NCBI GenBank assembly: GCA_022614805.1
Contig: JAKEHY010000037.1
Coordinates: 15,331-79,330 of the forward strand
DNA: 64,000 bases
Reading direction: 5' to 3'
DNA from: Candidatus Zixiibacteriota bacterium
GTDB taxonomy: Bacteria > Zixibacteria > MSB-5A5 > DSPP01
Below, one piece after another: positions 18,291 through 26,204 of the stretch. The position numbers and the translations under genes were made by a program. Under the pieces are notes generated by a model, which saw only the letters and a list, made by a program, of their open reading frames with translations, was not told where the DNA came from and searched no databases. Position 1 is the first letter of the stretch. Each line of letters begins with the position of its first letter.

Positions 18291-18319
18291 AAGATAGGAC
18301 GAAAAGATAATTAGGCAAA
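18291..18319 (-). promoter_or_regulatory. Putative promoter for the MATE operon
   Basis: On the minus strand TTTGCC (or TTGCCT with 16 bases) and TATCTT are spaced by 17 bases, about 48 bases upstream of the MATE ATG. The site lies in the 85-base divergent spacer shared with the Ser/Thr kinase gene. Confidence 0.4.
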
Positions 18320-18327
18320 CCGTTTCG

Positions 18328-19926
18328 ATGCCGACGCCCAACCAACCGGAAGAAAAAAGCGCCGAACAAAGCCCTTACCGCCTGGTCGAACTGGTCGGCT
18401 CCGGCGGGATGGCCAACGTTTACCGGGCCATTCAGGTCTCCTTGGAGCGGGAGGTGGCCATCAAACGGCTGCATCCCTATCTAATCCAGAACCTCTCCTT
18501 TCTGGCCCGTTTTCAGAAAGAGGCGCGTGCAGCCGCCTCCCTGCGCCACGAAAATTTAGTCTCGGTCATCGACTACGGCCAGGATGCCGAGGGGTATTTC
18601 ATCGTAATGGAGTACGTCCGCGGCCGAACGTTGCGGGAAATCTTGGAGCAGGGCAAAGTTCCCCTCGAAGCAGCCATCGTCATCGCCCACAAAGTCGCTT
18701 TAGGGCTTGGCTTCTGCCACAGCTCCGGCGTGGTGCACCGGGACGTCAAGCCGGGAAACATCCTTTTGTCCGAAGACGGGGAAGTAAAACTAACCGATTT
18801 CGGCATCGCCAAAGCCCAGGATGCCTCCATCACCGTCACCGGCACCACCTTGGGTTCTCCCGCCTATATGGCCCCCGAACAACTGCGCAGCATGGAGGTG
18901 GACCGCCGGGCCGACGTTTTTTCCCTCGGCGTGGTGCTCTATGAAATGCTCTCCGGCAAAAAACCGTTCGACGGCGACAACTATTCCGCCGTCATCACCT
19001 CCATACTGACTGCCGGGGCGGTCCCCTTGTGCGACCTTTCACCGGAAATTCCGGCGCGGCTGTCCCTTCTGGCGGCCCAGATGTTGGAAAAAGACCCCGA
19101 CCGGCGGGTTTCCAAAATGGAAGAGGCGGCCGAGCGGTTAGAGGGTCTGATGCACTATTACGGGGTTTCGCAGCGGCGGGAGTTGTTGCGAAATTTTCTG
19201 GCCTCCCCGGACAAATTCAGCCGGGAGGCCCAAAGCCAAAGAGTCAAGCGCCACTTGGACTCCGGCATTTATTATTTTCATCTGGGGCGGGGAAAGATTG
19301 CCGAAGCCAAGCGGGAGTTCCGGGAAGCGTTGCGCTGGGATTCTGAAAATCCCGTTGCCCAAGAATACTTGGAGCGGCTTTCCGCGGAGCCTACTGAAAG
19401 TATGGATGTGACCGCCGCCCTTGAACAGGAGGCCCTGAACCGAAGGCTTTTCCCCTACGGGCTGGTTTTGCTTTTCGTTTTGGGCATTTTTCTTTATTTC
19501 GGCTTCGAAGTGCTCCAGACCGCCACCCGCCAGTTTCAAGTGGAAAAGCAATTGGTGGAAAAAGAAAAGAGACTGGCGGTTTTAAACGCCGCCCGCCGGG
19601 CCCGTTCGCCGGAGGCCGGAGAGGAGGATTCGGACGAGGAGGCGTTTTCGCCCCAGCCTGTGCCGGGCAGCTGGGTGCAAGTCGGCGTCATACCGACGGG
19701 AGAGGAGGCCTATCTGGTGGTTTCGGCCAAGCGCCGTGCGTATGTCCGAATCGACGGCAAACTATTCGGAAAAGTCCCGCCCCCCCGGGCCTTCAAGGTG
19801 GCCGGGGGGAAGCACACGGTCGTCTATACCTACCCGGGATACAAGGCCAGAACTAAAAACGTAAGATTGAACCCCGGTGATTCCAAACTGGTGGATGTTG
19901 AGCTGCGGCAGGAGAGCCGCAAATGA
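18328..19926 (+). CDS. Membrane Ser/Thr protein kinase with C-terminal PEGA domain
   Basis: The 532-residue protein has a Hanks-type kinase domain at residues 17-270: glycine loop GSGGMANVY, Lys46 in VAIKRLH, HRDVKPGN with Asp139, DFG at 157-159, and SPAYMAPEQ. Residues 312-350 (YYFHLGRGKIAEAKREFREA) look like one TPR unit. A single membrane span is at about 376-394, then a charged coil. An external PEGA domain (465-527) ends in the PGYKARTKNVRLNPG pattern. It probably senses the cell envelope. The stop overlaps the next ATG. Confidence 0.93.
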   Translation: MPTPNQPEEKSAEQSPYRLVELVGSGGMANVYRAIQVSLEREVAIKRLHPYLIQNLSFLARFQKEARAAASLRHENLVSVIDYGQDAEGYFIVMEYVRGRTLREILEQGKVPLEAAIVIAHKVALGLGFCHSSGVVHRDVKPGNILLSEDGEVKLTDFGIAKAQDASITVTGTTLGSPAYMAPEQLRSMEVDRRADVFSLGVVLYEMLSGKKPFDGDNYSAVITSILTAGAVPLCDLSPEIPARLSLLAAQMLEKDPDRRVSKMEEAAERLEGLMHYYGVSQRRELLRNFLASPDKFSREAQSQRVKRHLDSGIYYFHLGRGKIAEAKREFREALRWDSENPVAQEYLERLSAEPTESMDVTAALEQEALNRRLFPYGLVLLFVLGIFLYFGFEVLQTATRQFQVEKQLVEKEKRLAVLNAARRARSPEAGEEDSDEEAFSPQPVPGSWVQVGVIPTGEEAYLVVSAKRRAYVRIDGKLFGKVPPPRAFKVAGGKHTVVYTYPGYKARTKNVRLNPGDSKLVDVELRQESRK

Positions 19927-20854
19927 GCAGCTTGTCGGAACCGCCTTCACCCGCAGGTCCGTCCGCCCCGGTCGTAAACGGTCCCCCGACTTTTCCCGAA
20001 ACCAAAAAGCGGCTCCGTGCCGATTTGATTCTCCTTTTCGTCACGCTAATCTGGGGTTCCACTTTCACCGTGGTTAAAGGGGCCCTGTCCGATGCCAGCC
20101 CGTTTTTCTTTCTGGCTGTCCGCTTCTTGCTGGCGGCCCTGATTTTTTCGGCCCTCTTTTACAGAAAAATTTTCCCGCTCGATTTTCTTTCCCTGCGGGC
20201 CGGCGTAGCCGTCGGCCTTTGCCTCTTTTTAGGGTTCGCTTTTCAGACGTACGGACTGGTTTACACCTCCGCCTCCCGCTCGGCTTTTTTGACCAGCCTA
20301 TTGGTTTTATGGGTGCCGTTTATTTCCCTCTTCGTCGAGAAGGAGCGGCCGGCCGCGTCGCAATGGGCCGCCATCGGCGTGGCGATTGCCGGAATGTGGT
20401 TTTTGAACCGCCCGGAGGGGGGGCGGCTGAATCTCGGAGATGGGCTCACCATCCTGTGCGCTTTTTTTTTGCCCTGCAGGTGGTCTTTTTAAGCCATTTC
20501 GCCCGCCGCTATCCGGCCGAAAAACTGACTTTCCTGCAACTTTTCACCACGCTGATTCTCTCTGTCCCGGGTGCTTTGTTTTTTGAGCCGCTAACACCGG
20601 TCTTTACTCCCAATCTGGTCGGGGCGATTTTGATAACGGCGGTTTTCGCCACCGCCCTGACCTTCTACCTGCAAACCCGCTTCCAAAAAGTGACCGGCTC
20701 CACCCGGGCCGGGATTATCTATGCGTTCGAGCCGGTTTTCGCCGTCCTTTTTGCCTATCTTATACACGGCGAGAGATTGACCCGCCAGGACTGGATTGGG
20801 GGAGCCTTGATGCTGGCGGCGATTTTAATTGCCGAGCTGGGAAAGAACCGATGA
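19923..20854 (+). pseudogene. EamA-family (DMT) transporter, frameshifted
   Basis: The first frame (19923-20492) encodes the N-terminal EamA repeat (LILLFVTLIWGSTFTVVKGA ... SASRSAFLTSLLVLWVP). It runs out of frame at a run of nine T (20462-20470). The matching C-terminal repeat continues in the next frame: ALQVVFLSHFARR ... RAGIIYAFEPVFAVLFAYL ... GGALMLAAILIAELG, stopping at 20854. Restoring one T gives a complete 310-residue, ten-helix transporter. Both junctions to its neighbours keep ATGA overlaps, so the frameshift may be a sequencing or assembly error rather than decay. Confidence 0.85.
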
Positions 20855-22041
20855 CCAAGCTCTTGTATTACGACGACAAATGGCTCTTTGAGTTCTCGGC
20901 CACCGTAGTTTCCACCGGGGCGTTTAAGGGAAAACCGGCCGTCGAGCTGGACCAGACCGCTTTCTATCCGGAGGGGGGCGGCCAGCCCGCCGACCGTGGA
21001 GTGATTGCGGGCGTTCCAGTTGTCGACTGCCAGAAAGCCAACGGCCGGGTCTGGCACGTTCTGGAACAACCGCTGCCAGCCGAAGTCGGCTCCCCGGTCT
21101 TTGCCCGGCTGGACGCTGCCCGGCGCTTTCACAACATGCAAAAGCACACCGGCCAGCATCTTTTGTCGGCGGTCTTTCTGCAGGAAGGTTTCCCCACCGT
21201 TTCCGTGCATTTCGGGGAGGAAGAGTCAACTTTGGATTTGTCCGGCGGTGCGCTTTCGTCCGAACTTTTGAAAAAAGTGGAGGAGCAAGCCAACCGGCTC
21301 GCTTTCGAAAACATCCCGGTCAAAGTCTTCTGGGCTTCGGAAGAGGAACTGCCCGCCTTGGGGCTGCGCAAGACGCCGGAGGTTTTGGGAAAATACCGCA
21401 TCGTCGAAATCGAAGGGCTCGACCGCTCCGCCTGCGGCGGCACCCATCTGGACGCCACCGGCCCGATTGGAGTAATAAAAATTCTCCGTGTCGAAAAGGT
21501 GCGGGAAAACCAACGGATCTATTTTGCCTGCGGCTGGGGGGCGTATCGGTTGCTTGCAAAAAGTTACGAGAGCCTATCCGAGCTGGCTAAAAAAATGACC
21601 CGCGGGGTTTTCGAGGTGACCCCCGCCGTCGTGAATCTTATCGAGGAAAGCCAGAAACTCCGACGAGAGGTCTCCTCCTTACGGGAGCAGCTTTTGCCCC
21701 AAAAAGCTCTTGAACTGGAAGCGGAATTTTCAACCGTTTCCGGTTTTTCCTTTTTGGGTAAAATGTATAAGGGAGAAACTGAAGAAATGAAAAAGCTGGC
21801 CCAGCTTTTGGTTCAAAAGCCAAACCGGGCGGTTTTTCTGGCCGCCAACACCGGCAGCTGGGTTTTGCTCGTCTCTCCCGAACTGGCGATGGATTTGACG
21901 GTTTTGGTCAAAGAAACTCTTTTTCCGTTGGGAGCCAAAGGGGGCGGCAGCGGCAATTTCCGCCAGGGGGGAGGGTTGACAGACTTTCCATCCGCTTCCA
22001 ACAAGGTCTTTGAATATCTAAAGAACAAACTTGGTGCGTAA
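20851..22041 (+). CDS. AlaX-type alanyl-tRNA editing protein with DHHA1 tail
   Basis: The 396-residue protein matches the editing half of AlaRS without the aminoacylation domain. DQTAFYPEGGGQPADRG opens the fold; the zinc site is HTGQH (residues 99-103) plus SACGGTHLD. A coiled region (260-300) leads into a DHHA1-like C-terminal domain with GGGSGNFRQGGG. It hydrolyses mischarged Ser- or Gly-tRNA(Ala). It is coupled by ATGA to the EamA gene and its 3' end overlaps the LptD-like start. Confidence 0.92.
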   Translation: MTKLLYYDDKWLFEFSATVVSTGAFKGKPAVELDQTAFYPEGGGQPADRGVIAGVPVVDCQKANGRVWHVLEQPLPAEVGSPVFARLDAARRFHNMQKHTGQHLLSAVFLQEGFPTVSVHFGEEESTLDLSGGALSSELLKKVEEQANRLAFENIPVKVFWASEEELPALGLRKTPEVLGKYRIVEIEGLDRSACGGTHLDATGPIGVIKILRVEKVRENQRIYFACGWGAYRLLAKSYESLSELAKKMTRGVFEVTPAVVNLIEESQKLRREVSSLREQLLPQKALELEAEFSTVSGFSFLGKMYKGETEEMKKLAQLLVQKPNRAVFLAANTGSWVLLVSPELAMDLTVLVKETLFPLGAKGGGSGNFRQGGGLTDFPSASNKVFEYLKNKLGA

Positions 22042-25000
22042 AGTTCTTCCTGTTCCGCCGTTGACTGGGGCTCTTTCCTTTCTTCTTTTCTTTTTAACCG
22101 TCTCTTATACGCCTGTTTTCGCGCAATCAACTTCTGCACGAACAACCGAACGGCTGGAGCTTTTGCCGGGGGCCGGCAGTCTTTTTCATACCGAAGTCCG
22201 CGGCGAGGAGGTGACCTGGGTCATCGGCAACGTCCACTTCCGACAGGGGGAAGGCCAGTTCTGGGCCGATTCGGCCCGCTGGCACCAAAGGGCCAACCGT
22301 GTGTTTCTGCTTGGAAAAGTCCAAATTCGCTACCCGGACTACCGCCTTTCAGCCGACTCCGTGCGCTACGACTCCAAATCGAAAGAGGGCTGGGCTTACG
22401 GCCGCGTGCGCTACGAAGATTTGAAAGAAAAAACCATCCTGCTGGGGGAGCGCGGAAAATACGAACGGGAGAAAAAATACCTGCTCATCGACCAAAAGCC
22501 GCAAATGTGGCTTTTACCCTCCGCTTCGGACACGGCCAAACCGGAAACGACTTTTGTTTGGGCGAAAAAACTGGAATTCTTCGGTGACGAGGAAAAAGGG
22601 ATTGGCACCGATTCGGTTCGCATCCGCCGGGGAAAGGTATTTGGGTATTCGCAAAAAGCGGTTTTCCTGCGAAAGGAGGAAAAACTTGTTCTGACCGAGA
22701 AACCGCGCGGCGGGGACGAAAAATCGGAAGTGACCGCCGAACGGCTGACCCTTTATTTCAAAAACAACCGCATCGAGCGTCTGACGGCTGAAAAGAAAGC
22801 CAAAGCCGCCTACCGGGAAGCAACCGATACCGCCCGGAGCGAGGAGACCCTTTCCGAACTGGCCGCCGATTCGATAATCTTTCACTTCGAAGGGGAAGCT
22901 CCAACGTTGATGCGCGCTTTGGGGCAGGCGTATATCTATTACGACCAGGCCGACGGCAAAATCAGAAACAACGCCTCCGGCGATTCGGTTTGGCTCTTCC
23001 TGAAAGACCGGAGGGTTGAAGCCGTCTCCGTCCAGGGGGGCGGGCAGGGGACCTATTACGCCGTTCCGGAAGAACGGCCGGGTATGGATACCGTTTACTA
23101 CCAGGCCGAGGAAATTCAATATCAGATTCCCGCCAATCGGATTTTTCTGCTTTCCGGCGGGCAAGCCCGCTACCAGAATCTGACTTTGGAGGCGGATTCG
23201 ATGGAATACGACGGCCAAGCGGAGCTTTTATACGCCTCCGGTTTTTCCGATTCGTCCAGGAATACGACTAAAAGAATTTTGAAAGACGGGAAGGATGAGG
23301 TGGCCTACGACCGGCTGGCCTATGACTTCAACACCAGAAAAGGGAAGATGAAAAGCTCCCGCACCCATCTGACGGAAGGCTACTACCGGGGCGCCGATGT
23401 TTCCCGCGTTTCCAACGAGGTCGTTTACGTTCGCAACGGCTGGTTCACCACCTGCGACGCCGAGCACCCCCACTACTACTTTTCCTCCTCCCATATGAAG
23501 CTTATTGCCAAGAACCGGATGATTGCCAAGCCGGTGGTTTTGCGCATCGCGGATGTGCCGCTGGTGGCCATTCCCTTTTACATTTTCCCGTTGAAGCCCG
23601 GCCGGCATTCCGGCATTCTGAACCTGCGCATCGGTAACTTCGGCAACGACCAGCGGGGCATCCACAACATCGGCTATTACTTTGCGCTTTCGGATTACTA
23701 CGATTTGACCACCGCGATGGATGTGGATGAAACCGGCGGGGATGTGACCCTGCTTTTCCGCTCGCAGATAAACTACAACTGGCGCTACCGTTTCAACGGC
23801 CGGCTGGGGGGGTCCTATTCCCGCGACCGAAGCATTGCTTTGGACGCGGCGGGAAATTTTCTGGATTCTTCGGGCAATTTCTTGAAAAGCCGCTCGGACC
23901 GCTGGGATTTCAATTTTTCGCATTCCCAGTCGCTTTCTCCTACCGCCCAGTTGTCCGGTTCCGGCAGTTTCGTTTCCGATAAAAATTATTACCCCGATCG
24001 CTCCAACGATTTCAATACCAGCCTCAACCGGGTCTTAAACCCGCAGGTCAACTTCAGTAAAAATCTGGGCTGGGGGGGGCTTTCGCTTGTGGTGCAGAAA
24101 ACCTTCAATCTGGACACCGACGAAAGAACTTCCGTTTTTCCGTCCCTGTCTTTGACCAAACCGGCCAAGCCCTTCTTTTCCCCCGGCAAAGACCAGTCCC
24201 GGCAGTGGTACCACTCCATTTACTATACCTATGGCGCCAGCGGCTCCAACTACTACAACCGCTCCCAGACCAGTGATACCACGACTTTGGACCGGAAGCG
24301 ATTGACCTTAAATCAGAATCTCTCCCTATCCTCCCCGCAGAAAATCGGCTTTCTTACGCTATCTCCGAATTTTAACTATACGGAGAACTGGTTTCACATT
24401 TACCGGACGAATGCTTCCGAATCGCAGGAGGTGGCGTCCGGCAATTACCGGCGCGGCTCCGGCTCGGTCGGCGTTTCCTCCAATACCAAGTTGTACGGAA
24501 CCTTCTTGTTCCATCTGGGAAGCCTGGCCGGCTTGCGGCACGTTTTGACCCCTTCGGTTTCCTATTCCTGGATTCCGAAATCGACCCGCCATCAAAAAGA
24601 GGCCGCCTTCGTGGGCATCGGCAGCCAGTCCCGCACCGCACAGGTTGTCAATTTCTCATTGTCCCAGCTCTTTCAGGCCAAATTTCAAGGGGAAAAAGGG
24701 GAGAAGAAGCTGGATTTGTTTACCGCCACAATGGCCGCCAGCTACGATTTTGAAAAGGACAGCCGCCGCTGGTCGGATTTGGTCACCGCCATCCGCTCCA
24801 CCGCCATACCCAACTTTGGCTTCGATTTTTCCACCCGCCACGGTCTTTACGACTCGCTCGGCAATGGACTCAAGCAGCCCCAGCTTTTGAGCTTTTCCGT
24901 GACTTCCTCCTTCAGTTGGAACCGGAGTTTCTCCTTCGGCCCGGCTTTGCTTTCCCCCTCCGGTGCCGCCCCCTCATCCGGATTGGGGAACGAAGAACGG

Positions 25001-25339
25001 GTCCCCCTGAATTTTTCAATAAGCCATACGATGACTCAAAGAAAACAGCCCCAGCCGGTGGTCACCACCCAGCAAATAAACTTGAGCGCTTCGGTCGGGC
25101 TGACCAAAACCTGGAATCTGTCTTATTCCCAGAGCTACGATTTGATCTCCCGGGCCTCCAGTTATCAGGAAGTGGTTTTGACCAAGGACCTGCACTGCTG
25201 GCAGGGATATTTCTCCTGGCGCCCCTCCGGCTTCCGCCCCGGATATTACTTCACCATTTCCGTAAAATCCCTCCCCGAACTCAAAATCTCCAAAGAACCG
25301 GTCGGCTTGGGCACCTTCCTTCCCAGCGCCTTCCGGTAA
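22034..25339 (+). CDS. LptD-like outer-membrane LPS-assembly/OstA protein
   Basis: About 1101 residues. A signal peptide (VRKVLPVPPLTGALSFLLFF ... AQ) is followed by OstA/LptA-type beta-jellyroll repeats (residues 45-400: GNVHFRQGEGQFWADSARWH, LEADSMEYDGQAELLYASG). A long C-terminal barrel is rich in alternating aromatic strands (from about 480). It would insert lipopolysaccharide into the outer membrane with LptE. The start is GTG at 22034 (TTG at 22031 is possible), inside the AlaX stop. Large Tyr/Ser/Asn-rich loops are typical of FCB LptD homologues. Confidence 0.88.
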   Translation: MRKVLPVPPLTGALSFLLFFLTVSYTPVFAQSTSARTTERLELLPGAGSLFHTEVRGEEVTWVIGNVHFRQGEGQFWADSARWHQRANRVFLLGKVQIRYPDYRLSADSVRYDSKSKEGWAYGRVRYEDLKEKTILLGERGKYEREKKYLLIDQKPQMWLLPSASDTAKPETTFVWAKKLEFFGDEEKGIGTDSVRIRRGKVFGYSQKAVFLRKEEKLVLTEKPRGGDEKSEVTAERLTLYFKNNRIERLTAEKKAKAAYREATDTARSEETLSELAADSIIFHFEGEAPTLMRALGQAYIYYDQADGKIRNNASGDSVWLFLKDRRVEAVSVQGGGQGTYYAVPEERPGMDTVYYQAEEIQYQIPANRIFLLSGGQARYQNLTLEADSMEYDGQAELLYASGFSDSSRNTTKRILKDGKDEVAYDRLAYDFNTRKGKMKSSRTHLTEGYYRGADVSRVSNEVVYVRNGWFTTCDAEHPHYYFSSSHMKLIAKNRMIAKPVVLRIADVPLVAIPFYIFPLKPGRHSGILNLRIGNFGNDQRGIHNIGYYFALSDYYDLTTAMDVDETGGDVTLLFRSQINYNWRYRFNGRLGGSYSRDRSIALDAAGNFLDSSGNFLKSRSDRWDFNFSHSQSLSPTAQLSGSGSFVSDKNYYPDRSNDFNTSLNRVLNPQVNFSKNLGWGGLSLVVQKTFNLDTDERTSVFPSLSLTKPAKPFFSPGKDQSRQWYHSIYYTYGASGSNYYNRSQTSDTTTLDRKRLTLNQNLSLSSPQKIGFLTLSPNFNYTENWFHIYRTNASESQEVASGNYRRGSGSVGVSSNTKLYGTFLFHLGSLAGLRHVLTPSVSYSWIPKSTRHQKEAAFVGIGSQSRTAQVVNFSLSQLFQAKFQGEKGEKKLDLFTATMAASYDFEKDSRRWSDLVTAIRSTAIPNFGFDFSTRHGLYDSLGNGLKQPQLLSFSVTSSFSWNRSFSFGPALLSPSGAAPSSGLGNEERVPLNFSISHTMTQRKQPQPVVTTQQINLSASVGLTKTWNLSYSQSYDLISRASSYQEVVLTKDLHCWQGYFSWRPSGFRPGYYFTISVKSLPELKISKEPVGLGTFLPSAFR

Positions 25340-25347
25340 GCTTTTTT

Positions 25348-25392
25348 GTAGGGCAGGCCCCCGCTCGCCTCGAGCGAAGTCGAAGGGTGCCC
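25348..25392. repeat. GTAG-type palindromic intergenic element
   Basis: After GTAG (25348-25351), GGGCA (25351-25355) pairs with TGCCC (25388-25392), and an inner CGCTCG-CCT-CGAGCG hairpin lies at 25362-25376. A TCGAAGGG segment separates the arms. It lies just downstream of the LptD-like stop and may help end that transcript. Its first bases match the elements at 10944 and 25419. Confidence 0.55.
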
Positions 25393-25418
25393 GCCTTTTC
25401 CCCTTCCGTACACACCTC

Positions 25419-25440
25419 GTAGGCCGGGTTTCAACCCGGC
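25419..25440. repeat. GTAG plus 8-2-8 hairpin
   Basis: GTAG is followed by GCCGGGTT-TC-AACCCGGC (25423-25440), a perfect 8-base stem with a 2-base loop. The layout is the same as GTAG-CCACGACT-TT-AGTCGTGG at 10944-10965, although the stem sequence differs. The remaining bases to the HU promoter hold no gene. Confidence 0.65.
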
Positions 25441-25533
25441 TGAGTCTTTCCCCCTCTCTATCGTTGGAGAGGGGACCAAGTGTTGGGGGGATACCCAGTA
25501 TTCAGATTTTATGCGGATTTCTGGCGATTTTCC

Positions 25534-25562
25534 TTGACAAAAACCGGCTCCCCTTCTATATA
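25534..25562 (+). promoter_or_regulatory. Strong sigma-70 promoter of the HU gene
   Basis: A consensus -35 TTGACA (25534-25539), 17 bases, then TATATA (25557-25562), with TATAAA overlapping by two bases. The HU start lies about 58 bases further on, preceded by AAGGGGGTGAG as ribosome binding site. Confidence 0.8.
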
Positions 25563-25620
25563 AATCGCCGTGGCAACACCCAACCTACAACCCAAAACCA
25601 AATCGTAAGGGGGTGAGTGT

Positions 25621-25896
25621 ATGTCCAGAGAGGAACTGATTAAAAAAATCGCCCGGGAAGCCAAAGTCAACAAAGCCCAGGCCGGCCGCGCCGTGCGCGC
25701 CCTGATCGCCGGCGTGACCGAAACTTTGAAAAGAGGCCGACGGCTTTCCCTGACGGGATTCGGCACCTTCACGGTCGCCAACCGCAAGGCCCGCACCGGC
25801 CGCAATCCACAAACCGGCGCCCCGATAAAAATCGCCGCCACCCGGGTGGCCCGCTTCCGCCCCGGCAAGCAGCTGAAAGCCGCCGTCCGGAGGTAG
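25621..25896 (+). CDS. HU-family nucleoid DNA-binding protein
   Basis: The 91-residue protein is a full-length HU/IHF monomer. It starts MSREELIKKIAREAKVNKAQA (helical dimer core) and carries the beta-arm signature GFGTFTVANRKARTGRNPQTG followed by IKIAATRVARFRPGKQLKAAV. It binds and bends DNA non-specifically as a dimer. It is a single-gene transcription unit with its own consensus promoter and a clear terminator. Confidence 0.96.
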   Translation: MSREELIKKIAREAKVNKAQAGRAVRALIAGVTETLKRGRRLSLTGFGTFTVANRKARTGRNPQTGAPIKIAATRVARFRPGKQLKAAVRR

Positions 25897-25925
25897 TTGC
25901 GGCAGGGAGTGTTACTTTTTGGACA

Positions 25926-25962
25926 AAGCCCCTTTCCATAAAGGAGAGGGGCTTCGATTTTT
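25926..25962 (+). terminator. Rho-independent terminator after HU
   Basis: AAGCCCCT (25926-25933) pairs with AGGGGCTT (25947-25954), with a 13-base loop that may close further, and is followed by CGATTTTT. It lies 30 bases after the HU stop. Confidence 0.75.
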
Positions 25963-26204
25963 AAGGTTTTGAATTTTAATTCCCGTATTTAATGTGAGGA
26001 TGAGTTGGTTTATTCCGAACAGGGCAAGAAATTGAGGCCGCCCGTTTTTTCCCCGGCAAAAAAAACGAAACCGGAAACGGGAAGCTTTCGTATTCACTAC
26101 CGCATGGGTTTTTGTTGCAAAGTTTTTTTGCGTTTAAATCCTTTTTTTTGCCGTTAGCCGGGATGGCCGGCGGAAAAGAAAAGCCGGGGGGCTTGGGAGG
26201 AGCA
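25963..26204. other. Non-coding spacer between HU and DUF5916 genes
   Basis: No gene is seen. The stretch is AT-rich at first, then contains an imperfect inverted pair (CCCGTTTT near 26040 with GAAACGGG near 26074) and long T-runs near 26120-26150. TTGTTG-N17-TAAATC near 26112 is only a weak promoter candidate for the next gene. The ribosome site GGGAGGAGCA directly precedes the ATG at 26205. Confidence 0.4.

Noticed and set aside
26040-26081. Second terminator or riboswitch before the DUF5916 gene
   Set aside because: The inverted pair is imperfect, with a bulge, and no conserved aptamer features are seen.
26112-26204. Longer N-terminus for the DUF5916 protein
   Set aside because: The first 31 codons would put a second hydrophobic and Gly/Lys-rich stretch before a good signal peptide; ATG 26205 has the ribosome site.
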